Of a stretch of 5,065 nucleotides of DNA, positions 1 to 5,065 are shown in pieces. The notes beneath the pieces were generated by a model. The model had not been told where the DNA came from. It saw only the letters and a list, made by a program, of their open reading frames with translations, and did not search any database. The position numbers were made by a program, and so were the translations under genes. Within the stretch, counting starts at the first letter, position 1. Every line of letters starts with the position of its first letter. This stretch comes from Bacteroidales bacterium (GTDB lineage Bacteria > Bacteroidota > Bacteroidia > Bacteroidales > JAADJA01): the NCBI GenBank assembly GCA_021107975.1, contig JAIORT010000420.1, forward strand, positions 1 through 5,065. Reading direction: 5' to 3'.

Positions 1-101
1 CAACTCCCCATACCGATGTAAATAACAGGATCAGGGCTGCTTTGTAAAGCCTCCCACTGCTCAATGGCTTCTTCTTTTATATGTTCGTATCGGGATTTCA
101 A
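1..101 (-). CDS. NuoF-family flavoprotein subunit (N-terminal fragment, runs off window)
   Basis: Reading leftward from a TTG at 101-99, the frame stays open to the window edge and gives 33 codons. The fragment has a charged helix (KSRYEHIKEEAIEQWEAL) followed by PVIYIGMGS and the first two bases of what would be a Cys codon. The pattern xIxIGMGSC resembles the N-terminal thioredoxin-like [2Fe-2S] segment found on long NuoF/HydB/HoxF-type proteins. Its place directly downstream of a NuoE-family gene fits the usual nuoE-nuoF order. In such proteins the remainder would bind FMN, NAD(H) and FeS clusters, but none of that is visible here. The start is uncertain. There is no in-frame ATG. An ATG overlapping the upstream stop (118-116) is in another frame and terminates after six codons, so TTG 101 (or ATT 104), a frameshift, or a one-base sequence error are all possible. 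Confidence 0.6.
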   Translation of the reverse strand, partial: MKSRYEHIKEEAIEQWEALQSSPDPVIYIGMGS

Positions 102-114
102 AATTTTCTTAAAA

Positions 115-567
115 TCATTCGTATTTGCTCAACACTTCTCTGAGTTTGATTACAGACATACGGCTATGAATATTATTATTAACCATCATCACCGGGGCTA
201 ATGCACAACAGCCCAGGCAAGCTACCCTCCCCAGGTCAAATCTTCTGTCTTCAGTTGTTTCACCCGGTTTAATCCCTATTTCCAATTGTAGTGCATTTAA
301 TAAAAAATCACCTCCCTGTACATGACAGGCAGTACCCAGACATATCTTTATTGAATTTCTGCCGGGGGGATTGAATCTAAATTGCGAATAAAAAGTAGCT
401 ACACCATAAATCGTGCTTCTCGAAACCCTCAAATGCCTGGAAATTTTAACAATAGCTTCCTGCGAAATGTATCCCTCCTCTTTCTGAAATTCTTGAAGTA
501 TCGTAATCAGGCTTCCTTTGTCGTTAGAAGTATTTTGTTTAAGAATTGTATTTATTGATCCTGGCAT
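115..567 (-). CDS. nuoE: NuoE-family [2Fe-2S] subunit (thioredoxin-like), leftward copy
   Basis: This 150-residue protein matches the NuoE/HydC/HoxE family: an N-terminal helical part (about 1-60) and a thioredoxin-like [2Fe-2S] domain (about 70-150). The four expected cluster ligands are C76, C81, C117 and C121 (C-x4-C, then C-x3-C in VACLGCCALAP). The family hallmarks YGVATFYSQF and GTACHVQG are present. NuoE proteins carry one [2Fe-2S] cluster next to a NuoF flavoprotein in the soluble NAD(H)-oxidising module of complex I, trimeric FeFe hydrogenases, formate dehydrogenases and bifurcating transhydrogenases. A NuoF-like start follows after a gap of about 13 bases, which suggests one transcript. 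Complex I is unlikely, because no membrane or quinone-module genes are visible and the surroundings are soluble redox genes. The ATG at 567 has no clear Shine-Dalgarno sequence. The symbol gives the family only; hydC or a formate dehydrogenase gamma subunit are alternatives. Confidence 0.93.
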   Translation of the reverse strand: MPGSINTILKQNTSNDKGSLITILQEFQKEEGYISQEAIVKISRHLRVSRSTIYGVATFYSQFRFNPPGRNSIKICLGTACHVQGGDFLLNALQLEIGIKPGETTEDRRFDLGRVACLGCCALAPVMMVNNNIHSRMSVIKLREVLSKYE

Positions 568-759
568 TAACTATCTAATAAATGTTTCTGTATAAATTAG
601 TTAATTCTATGTTAAATTAATAACCAAAAAAATTAATCGTATAAAAATACAGAATAAAAAAAACATAGCTTCGCAAATTAATTAAAAAATTCATATTATT
701 GTACACATTTTAATTGGAATGAATTATAACTCATTAAATAACTGTTAATCTATTTAATT
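568..759. promoter_or_regulatory. Divergent intergenic region, presumed promoters for both operons
   Basis: These 192 bases separate the two head-to-head genes, so both leftward and rightward promoters should lie here; this is inferred from layout. The region is very AT-rich. No strong match to the Bacteroidota promoter (TTTG near -33, TAnnTTTG near -7) is found. The best partial match on the + strand is TATTATTG at 694-701, without a convincing upstream element. An exact 8-bp inverted repeat, TTCTGTAT (586-593) and ATACAGAA (647-654), and a small GTAT-AAAA-ATAC dyad (639-650) could be operator sequences, but repeats of this size are expected by chance at this base composition. Confidence 0.4.
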
Positions 760-1614
760 ATGGACGATATACTATTTGATTTCATATATTTGAATGTAAA
801 ATGTCCGTTATGTGAAAAATCACTTATGGATGAAGATTTTCCGGTTGACGGAAGTCCCGGGATAAAATTAATTATTAGAACAAAAAATGACACGGGGATT
901 ATCAGGTTAAGCTCTATATACGAAAGCTATAATTACAGATGTGATATTGAAATCCCCCCGAAAGAAATTGTACATTTTTCCTGTCCTCATTGTAACAAAG
1001 AAATTACAAGCAGCAATGAATGTGAAACATGTGATGCTCCGATGATACCTTTATTATTAGATATAGGTGGAAAGGTCAGTATTTGTTCACGAGCCGGATG
1101 TAGTGGACATTTTCTTGAATTTGATGATATTTCATTAGCATTGAAAAAACTTTATCATCTTGGCGATTTTAATGGACCATTGCCTGAAGGACTGGAAGAA
1201 ACAGATGAATCAAAAGAAATTATTGAATCCGGCTCATTTCTGCATACCTATTGCCCTCATTGTAAAAAAACAATATTGGAAAAAGGATTGGTGAAGCTAA
1301 AAGTTATAAGAGATGATGACGAAACAGGTTTTGTTTTTTTAAGTCCGTATCTGAATGTATTCACAACTAAATCAACAATGGTAATACCCGAAGACCAGAT
1401 TGTTAAAGACTTGAAATGTTTCCATTGTGATACCAGCTTTATTGAAAAAGGGGAAAAATGCGGAGAATGTGGTTCACCTGCTGCAAAAATCGCAATAAGT
1501 GCAAGAACAAAGCTTATAGATTTTTATTTATGTTCAAAAAAAGGATGCACATGGCATGGATTAAGCAAAGCCGACTTGCACGATATTGATTTGGAAGATA
1601 GTATGGAATGGTAA
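760..1614 (+). CDS. Uncharacterised tandem double zinc-ribbon-like protein (16 ordered cysteines)
   Basis: I do not recognise a named family. The 284-residue protein is two copies of one unit (about 11-134 and 161-280) joined by an acidic linker. Each unit carries four cysteine pairs. Copy 1 has C15/C18, C75/C78, C88/C91 and C109/C114. Copy 2 has C165/C168, C220/C223, C234/C237 and C258/C263. Copy 2 shows the fuller signature: CPHC, then LSPYLNVF, an IP turn, DLKC-FHC, KCGECGS, KLIDFYLC and GCTWHG. Copy 1 has lost the LSP-LNVF and WHG segments and has an extra C61. Eight Cys per unit suggests two structural metal sites, most simply zinc ribbons; iron is not excluded. No signal peptide or membrane segment is visible, so it should be cytoplasmic. 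A third unit forms the N-terminus of the NfnB-like protein encoded at 2661-4463, which points to a role with that enzyme, perhaps as scaffold, docking partner or maturation factor. The ATG at 760 follows an AT-rich leader with no Shine-Dalgarno sequence. Confidence 0.85.
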   Translation: MDDILFDFIYLNVKCPLCEKSLMDEDFPVDGSPGIKLIIRTKNDTGIIRLSSIYESYNYRCDIEIPPKEIVHFSCPHCNKEITSSNECETCDAPMIPLLLDIGGKVSICSRAGCSGHFLEFDDISLALKKLYHLGDFNGPLPEGLEETDESKEIIESGSFLHTYCPHCKKTILEKGLVKLKVIRDDDETGFVFLSPYLNVFTTKSTMVIPEDQIVKDLKCFHCDTSFIEKGEKCGECGSPAAKIAISARTKLIDFYLCSKKGCTWHGLSKADLHDIDLEDSMEW

Positions 1615-1623
1615 ATGTTAAAC

Positions 1624-1651
1624 GTTATTAGTTATAAGTTATATGTTATAT
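1624..1651. repeat. Tandem 7-nt repeat, four copies (GTTATNN)
   Basis: Nine bases after the stop of the double zinc-ribbon gene come four back-to-back heptamers: GTTATTA, GTTATAA, GTTATAT, GTTATAT. The first 12 bases (1624-1635) recur as an exact reverse complement at 2554-2565, on the far side of the next gene. No terminator-like GC stem or U-tract is present. Function is unknown. Confidence 0.75.
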
Positions 1652-1717
1652 GAATTAATTAGAGTGCGTCCATAAAGTCAAACAATTTTTGAATTAAAGC
1701 ACCAAATAACAAAAAAG

Positions 1718-2542
1718 ATGTTTCAGATTGTAAAAAAGCAGGAAATGGCAAAAGGAACGATAATACGTTTTGATATTAGCGCTCCGAAGATTGCAAAAAA
1801 AATTAAAGCCGGACAATTTGTAATTATCAGAGTAAACGAAACAGGAGAAAGGATTCCCCTGACGGTTGCTGATAAAGATGACTTTGCCGGAATAATAACA
1901 ATAATTTTTCAGGTTGTTGGGAAAACAACGGCATTAATGCGATCATTGAACGAAGGCGATATTTTGATGGATGTTGTCGGTCCGCTTGGAAGACCAGCTG
2001 AAGTTGAGAAAATGGGAACGGTTGTGATGGTAGGTGGCGGTACGGGTGTGGCTATTCTTTATCATGTTGCAAAAGCCTTTAAAGAAGCCGGCAATTATGT
2101 AATCGGTATTATGGGTGCACAAGAAAAAGATATGCTTATCCTGGAAAATGAAATGAGAGCTGTTTGTAATGAAATCGTTGTTACAACTGATGATGGCAGC
2201 TATGGCGAACGAGGATTTGTTACCCAGCCTTTGAAAAAATACCTTGAAGAAAGATTTGATATTAAGCTGATATATACTATCGGCCCGATTATTATGATGA
2301 AAAATGTTTGCAAACTGACAGAAAAATACAATGTCAAAACAATGGTCAGTTTAAACCCTATTATGATTGATGGGACAGGTATGTGCGGAGGATGCAGAGT
2401 AAAAGTTAATAATGAAACAAAATTTTGTTGCGTTGACGGTCCCGATTTTAACGGACATGAAGTTGATTTTGAGGAGTTGATAAATAGAAATTCTCTTTAT
2501 CTGAAACAAGAAAAGGATTCTTTGTTATATTCTATTAGATAA
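1718..2542 (+). CDS. nfnA: NfnA/SudB-type FAD, [2Fe-2S] and NAD(H)-binding oxidoreductase subunit
   Basis: This 274-residue protein is full length for the ferredoxin-NADP reductase-like subunit of NfnAB and sulfide dehydrogenase. The N-terminal FAD barrel has GQFVIIRV (32-39) and the flavin-binding ERIPLT (44-49), then GPLG (88-91). The nucleotide-binding domain has VGGGTGVAILYHVAKAF (105-121) and the family motif GPIIMMKNV (189-197). The C-terminal [2Fe-2S] site lies in DGTGMCGGC and CCVDGP: C223, C226 and C238, with D218 as the likely fourth ligand by analogy with the Asp/Cys3 cluster of NfnA. In NfnAB this subunit exchanges hydride with NAD(H) and passes electrons through the [2Fe-2S] cluster to the NfnB flavin. 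The next gene encodes the NfnB homologue, so the pair is complete. The ATG at 1718 follows an A-rich stretch typical of Bacteroidota leaders. The alternative reading is sulfide dehydrogenase subunit B (sudB); PyrK is unlikely because no dihydroorotate dehydrogenase adjoins. Confidence 0.9.
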   Translation: MFQIVKKQEMAKGTIIRFDISAPKIAKKIKAGQFVIIRVNETGERIPLTVADKDDFAGIITIIFQVVGKTTALMRSLNEGDILMDVVGPLGRPAEVEKMGTVVMVGGGTGVAILYHVAKAFKEAGNYVIGIMGAQEKDMLILENEMRAVCNEIVVTTDDGSYGERGFVTQPLKKYLEERFDIKLIYTIGPIIMMKNVCKLTEKYNVKTMVSLNPIMIDGTGMCGGCRVKVNNETKFCCVDGPDFNGHEVDFEELINRNSLYLKQEKDSLLYSIR

Positions 2543-2552
2543 TGACTAAAAT

Positions 2553-2566
2553 AATAACTAATAACT
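2553..2566. repeat. Tandem 7-nt repeat, two copies (AATAACT)
   Basis: Two exact AATAACT heptamers begin ten bases after the nfnA-like stop. Bases 2554-2565 are the exact reverse complement of 1624-1635, so related heptamer arrays in opposite orientation flank the nfnA-like gene. An 11-nt repeat array follows almost at once. Confidence 0.7.
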
Positions 2567-2569
2567 ATC

Positions 2570-2632
2570 AATGACTTAATGACAATCGAATGACAACTGA
2601 ATGACAATCGAATGACTATTGAATGATTATCA
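2570..2632. repeat. Tandem 11-nt repeat, five copies plus a partial unit
   Basis: After a partial unit (AATGACTT, 2570-2577) come five 11-mers at 2578, 2589, 2600, 2611 and 2622: AATGACAATCG, AATGACAACTG, AATGACAATCG, AATGACTATTG, AATGATTATCA. Each carries ATGA, so start and stop triplets recur, and because 11 is not a multiple of 3 the TGA falls in all three frames. The array ends 28 bases before the ATG chosen for the nfnB-like gene. It makes upstream starts for that gene doubtful, since the only upstream candidate (TTG at 2619) lies inside the fourth copy. Confidence 0.85.
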
Positions 2633-2660
2633 ATCAACAATTTATAAATACCGAAACAAG

Positions 2661-4463
2661 ATGTTAGAACAAGATGTCAGATATTTAAAATACAAAACAT
2701 ATTTAAGTTTTTATTGCCCGCATTGCAGTAACACTTTTAACGTTGAAAGAAAGCATGAAAGATCATTGATCTTTAATGCAAGATATAAGAACAAAGACCT
2801 CGTATTAAAGCTTAGTCCTTTTCTTGATGTATTTGATATAAAAGCGTCTATACCTATAAAAAAAGGCGATGTATTAGATGATCTTCTTTGCCCTCAATGC
2901 AAAAAAAGCCTGATAGATCCTGATGTAAAATGCGGGGAATGTGGCTCAAATGTTGGGAAAGCAATTATTTCGGCTTATGCAAAGTTAATACCTTTTTATT
3001 TTTGCCTGAAACACGGATGTGAATGGCACGGGATTACAAAAGAAGATGAGAAAAAAATAAAGCTGAAGATTCCGCGTCAGGCTATGCCCGAACAAGACCA
3101 GAAATTACGGATCGACAATTTCCAGGAAGTTCCGTATGGATATACTTCAGAGTTAGCTCTTCTTGAAGCAGGAAGGTGTTTGCAATGCAAGAAACCGAAA
3201 TGTGTTGAAGGATGCCCGGTAAATGTCGATATCCCGACATTTGTTGCTTTGGTTGCAGAAGAAAAATTCGATGCTGCTGCAAAAAAAATAAAAGAAACTA
3301 ATGTTCTGCCATCTGTTTGCGGACGTGTCTGCCCCCAGGAAAGTCAGTGTGAAGCTAAATGTATTCTCGGAATAAAAGATGAACCTGTGGCTATCGGAAG
3401 ACTGGAAAGATTTGTAGCTGATTATGAAAGGAAAATGGACCTTGTGAAAATTCCTGAGATCATGAATAATACAAATCAAAAAATTGCTGTAATAGGTTCC
3501 GGTCCGGGCGGTTTAACAATAGCTGCAGATATGCGAAAATTAGGTTACGAGGTAACAATTTTTGAGGCTTTGCATGAAACGGGCGGTGTTTTAACTTATG
3601 GTATTCCCGAATTTCGATTACCTAAATCCATAGTCCAGTTCGAAATAGATTACTTAAAGAAAATGGGATGCCGGATTGAATTAAATCATGTAATAGGAAA
3701 TATTTTAACAATTGACGAGCTGCTCGAGCATTTCGACTCTGTTTATATTGGCGTTGGTGCCGGACTGCCCTGGTTTATGGGTCTTGAGGGAGAAAGTCTC
3801 GGCAACATCTTTTCAGCTAACGAATTCCTGACCAGGATGAACCTGATGAAAGCATACAGATTCCCTGAATATGATACACCTATGCCAAAAGGAAACATAG
3901 TTGCTGTAATCGGCGGTGGTAATGTGGCAATGGATTGTGCAAGAACTGCGCTGAGGACCGGAGCCGTAGAAGTTACAATAGTTTACAGAAGATCAAGAAA
4001 TGAATTACCTGCCCGTAGCGAAGAAGTGCATCATGCCGATGAAGAAGGAATAAAATTCAGGCTGTTAACGAGTCCGGTAAGATATATCGGTACGGATACA
4101 AGCCTGGTAAAAGGAATGGAGTGTATTAAAATGGAGTTGGGCGAACCTGACTCATCTGGCAGAAGAAGACCTGTCCCGATAGAAAATTCTAATTTTACTT
4201 TGGACTGCGATATGGTTATTGTCGCTGTCGGTAACGGTCCTAATCCGATAATTTTCCAGTCAACACCTGATGTAAAGCTTAACAAACGGGGATATGTCGA
4301 GGTAAATCCCAAAACTAACGAAACATCTAAAGAATTTGTTTACTCAGGTGGAGATATTGTAACCGGCTCGGCAACAGTTATCGAAGCAATGGGCGCCGGC
4401 AGAATAGCTGCTAATGCAATGCATAAAAAACTATCGGCTCTACGTAAGAAGAAAAACGTTTAA
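2661..4463 (+). CDS. nfnB: NfnB/GltD-type FAD-NADP(H) iron-sulfur subunit with N-terminal zinc-ribbon-like fusion
   Basis: Numbered from the ATG at 2661 (600 residues). Residues 15-136 are the same eight-cysteine unit found twice in the 760-1614 protein: C19/C22, LSPFLDVF, C77/C80, KCGECGS with C91/C94, then C115/C120 and WHG. The NfnB/GltD core begins near MPEQD (142). It has two cysteine groups for [4Fe-4S] clusters (C173, C176, C181, C185 and C220, C224, C230, C234), an FAD Rossmann motif GSGPGG (279-284), GGVLTYGIPEFRLPK (308-322), an NADP-binding GGGNVAMD (418-425) with basic RRSR (443-446), and the closing flavin motif GGDIVTG (563-569). NfnB carries the bifurcating FAD that oxidises NADPH and sends electrons to ferredoxin and, through NfnA, to NAD+. 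The NfnA partner precedes it and no glutamate synthase large subunit is present. The fusion makes it about 140 residues longer than a usual NfnB. A TTG at 2619 would add 14 residues, but it lies inside the 11-nt repeat array, so the ATG is preferred. Confidence 0.93.
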   Translation: MLEQDVRYLKYKTYLSFYCPHCSNTFNVERKHERSLIFNARYKNKDLVLKLSPFLDVFDIKASIPIKKGDVLDDLLCPQCKKSLIDPDVKCGECGSNVGKAIISAYAKLIPFYFCLKHGCEWHGITKEDEKKIKLKIPRQAMPEQDQKLRIDNFQEVPYGYTSELALLEAGRCLQCKKPKCVEGCPVNVDIPTFVALVAEEKFDAAAKKIKETNVLPSVCGRVCPQESQCEAKCILGIKDEPVAIGRLERFVADYERKMDLVKIPEIMNNTNQKIAVIGSGPGGLTIAADMRKLGYEVTIFEALHETGGVLTYGIPEFRLPKSIVQFEIDYLKKMGCRIELNHVIGNILTIDELLEHFDSVYIGVGAGLPWFMGLEGESLGNIFSANEFLTRMNLMKAYRFPEYDTPMPKGNIVAVIGGGNVAMDCARTALRTGAVEVTIVYRRSRNELPARSEEVHHADEEGIKFRLLTSPVRYIGTDTSLVKGMECIKMELGEPDSSGRRRPVPIENSNFTLDCDMVIVAVGNGPNPIIFQSTPDVKLNKRGYVEVNPKTNETSKEFVYSGGDIVTGSATVIEAMGAGRIAANAMHKKLSALRKKKNV

Positions 4464-4493
4464 TAATGTTACCGTCCAACATAAATAAATAAC

Positions 4494-4498
4494 AAGGA
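4494..4498 (+). promoter_or_regulatory. Possible Shine-Dalgarno AAGGA, unusually close to the start
   Basis: AAGGA is the only Shine-Dalgarno-like sequence before a gene start in this window, but it sits one base from the ATG at 4500, closer than the usual 5-9 bases. No other acceptable start exists nearby: upstream the frame meets TAA at 4482-4484 with no start codon in between, and the next Met is residue 70. The ATG therefore stands and the motif may be incidental. Confidence 0.3.
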
Positions 4499-4499
4499 A

Positions 4500-5018
4500 A
4501 TGCGAATAGCAAGAATTAGTAGTAAAACCACGGCAGAAGTTAAGGATCCTGTCGATCTATCGGCACTCGAATTAGTTATAGAAAAATATAAAAGCAAAAA
4601 AGGCAACCTGATCCCTTTGCTACAAGCCACACAAGATATTTTCGGATATATTCCCATAGGAGCTTTTAAAAAATTGTCGAAAGAAACAGGGCTGAATTTA
4701 AGCGATATGTATGGAGTTGCCACCTTTTATGCCCAGTTCAGGCTGAACCCGGCAGGAAAACATATTATTAAAGTCTGCCATGGTACTGCATGTCATGTTC
4801 AGAATGCTAATGCAATTACCGATTCATTAGAGGAAATGCTTAAAATAAAAGATGGAGAAACAACAGATGACGGAATGTTTACCCTTGAATCTGTTGCATG
4901 CCTGGGTTGTTGTTCCCTTGCTCCGGTTATGATGATTGGTGATGAAACTTATGGAAAATTGACCGGAAACCAGGCTGTGAAGATTATAAAAAAAATTCGA
5001 ATCAGTGCGAATAATTAA
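4500..5018 (+). CDS. nuoE: NuoE-family [2Fe-2S] subunit (thioredoxin-like), rightward copy
   Basis: This 172-residue protein is a second NuoE-family subunit. A short N-terminal extension precedes a helical part (about 18-75), then a thioredoxin-like [2Fe-2S] domain with ligands C93, C98, C134 and C138 (C-x4-C; C-x3-C in VACLGCCSLAP). It keeps the hallmarks YGVATFYAQF and GTACHVQ. It is a paralogue of the 115-567 product: by eye 23 of 33 residues match in the segment starting YGVATFY, and 13 of 14 in the second cysteine motif. It starts 36 bases after the nfnB-like stop, so co-transcription with nfnAB is likely. NuoE usually pairs with NuoF, so a NuoF-type gene may follow just beyond 5065. Together with NfnAB it may form a hybrid NAD(H)/NADP(H)/ferredoxin enzyme, or it may belong to a hydrogenase or formate dehydrogenase encoded downstream. 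It is an intact gene with all cluster ligands. Confidence 0.93.
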   Translation: MRIARISSKTTAEVKDPVDLSALELVIEKYKSKKGNLIPLLQATQDIFGYIPIGAFKKLSKETGLNLSDMYGVATFYAQFRLNPAGKHIIKVCHGTACHVQNANAITDSLEEMLKIKDGETTDDGMFTLESVACLGCCSLAPVMMIGDETYGKLTGNQAVKIIKKIRISANN

Positions 5019-5024
5019 ATGTTA

Positions 5025-5043
5025 CAGGTTTCAGGTTTCAAGT
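5025..5043. repeat. Tandem 7-nt repeat, two copies plus a partial (CAGGTTT)
   Basis: Six bases after the second NuoE-family stop come two exact CAGGTTT heptamers followed by CAAGT. The unit differs from the GTTATNN/AATAACT heptamers but has the same 7-nt period and the same position just downstream of a gene. The rest of the window end (5044-5065) shows nothing recognisable. Confidence 0.55.
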
Positions 5044-5065
5044 ATGCAAATAGTTAACGAAAAGA

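Noticed and set aside
586..654. 8-bp inverted repeat TTCTGTAT / ATACAGAA as an operator
   Set aside because: Arms of 8 bp separated by 53 bases in a very AT-rich region are close to chance expectation, so it is only mentioned in the intergenic entry.
1661..1682. AGAGTGCGTCCATAAAGT-type segment resembling an insertion-sequence end
   Set aside because: There is no matching inverted copy, target duplication or transposase in the window. The resemblance is only an impression.
1684..1691. AATTTTTG as a -7 promoter element for the nfnA-like gene
   Set aside because: It is one mismatch from TAnnTTTG, but no TTTG or TTG lies at the expected distance upstream.
2619..2660. TTG start for the nfnB-like gene adding 14 residues
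   Set aside because: The TTG is part of the fourth 11-nt repeat unit and the added residues are partly repeat-encoded. The ATG at 2661 gives a spacing to the first CPHC close to that in the 760-1614 protein.
3082..3479. Two overlapping minus-strand open frames inside the nfnB-like gene
   Set aside because: They are antisense to the strongly conserved iron-sulfur region of NfnB, and their translations show no recognisable domain.
4031..4312. Minus-strand open frame of 93 codons
   Set aside because: It lies fully antisense to the NADP-binding part of the nfnB-like gene and has low-complexity, unconvincing protein sequence.
2661..4463. Glutamate synthase small subunit (GltD)
   Set aside because: The family is shared, but the NfnA-type partner lies immediately upstream and no GltB large subunit is present, so an Nfn/Sud-type role is more likely.
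4469..4723. Minus-strand open frame of 84 codons
   Set aside because: It is mostly antisense to the N-terminal half of the rightward NuoE-family gene and has no family match by eye.

Overview
The window is AT-rich and holds a compact redox-enzyme locus from what is probably an anaerobic member of the Bacteroidota, perhaps Bacteroidales. This assignment is inference. It rests on the low G+C, the near absence of Shine-Dalgarno sequences, A-rich leaders, and short 7- and 11-nt tandem repeats between genes. No rRNA, tRNA, CRISPR array or mobile-element gene is visible.

Layout: two genes point left. A NuoE-family [2Fe-2S] subunit (115-567) is followed by the first codons of a NuoF-family flavoprotein that leaves the window (1-101). 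A 192-bp AT-rich divergent intergenic region (568-759) separates them from a rightward cluster of four genes. These are an unrecognised cysteine-rich double zinc-ribbon-like protein (760-1614), an NfnA/SudB-type FAD/[2Fe-2S]/NAD(H)-binding subunit (1718-2542), an NfnB/GltD-type FAD/[4Fe-4S]/NADP(H)-binding subunit with an extra N-terminal domain (2661-4463), and a second NuoE-family subunit (4500-5018). Short-period tandem repeats lie downstream of three of the four rightward genes.

How the genes may work together: NfnA and NfnB homologues normally form the bifurcating transhydrogenase that couples NADPH, NAD+ and ferredoxin. NuoE and NuoF homologues form the NAD(H)-diaphorase module of bifurcating hydrogenases, formate dehydrogenases and related complexes. 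No glutamate synthase large subunit is seen, so the locus looks like NAD(H)/NADP(H)/ferredoxin balancing rather than ammonia assimilation. The most unusual point is a roughly 120-residue domain with eight cysteines. It occurs twice in the 760-1614 protein and a third time fused to the front of the NfnB homologue. This suggests a dedicated accessory or docking module that may tie the Nfn-like and NuoEF-like parts together. That assembly is a hypothesis, not something the sequence proves.
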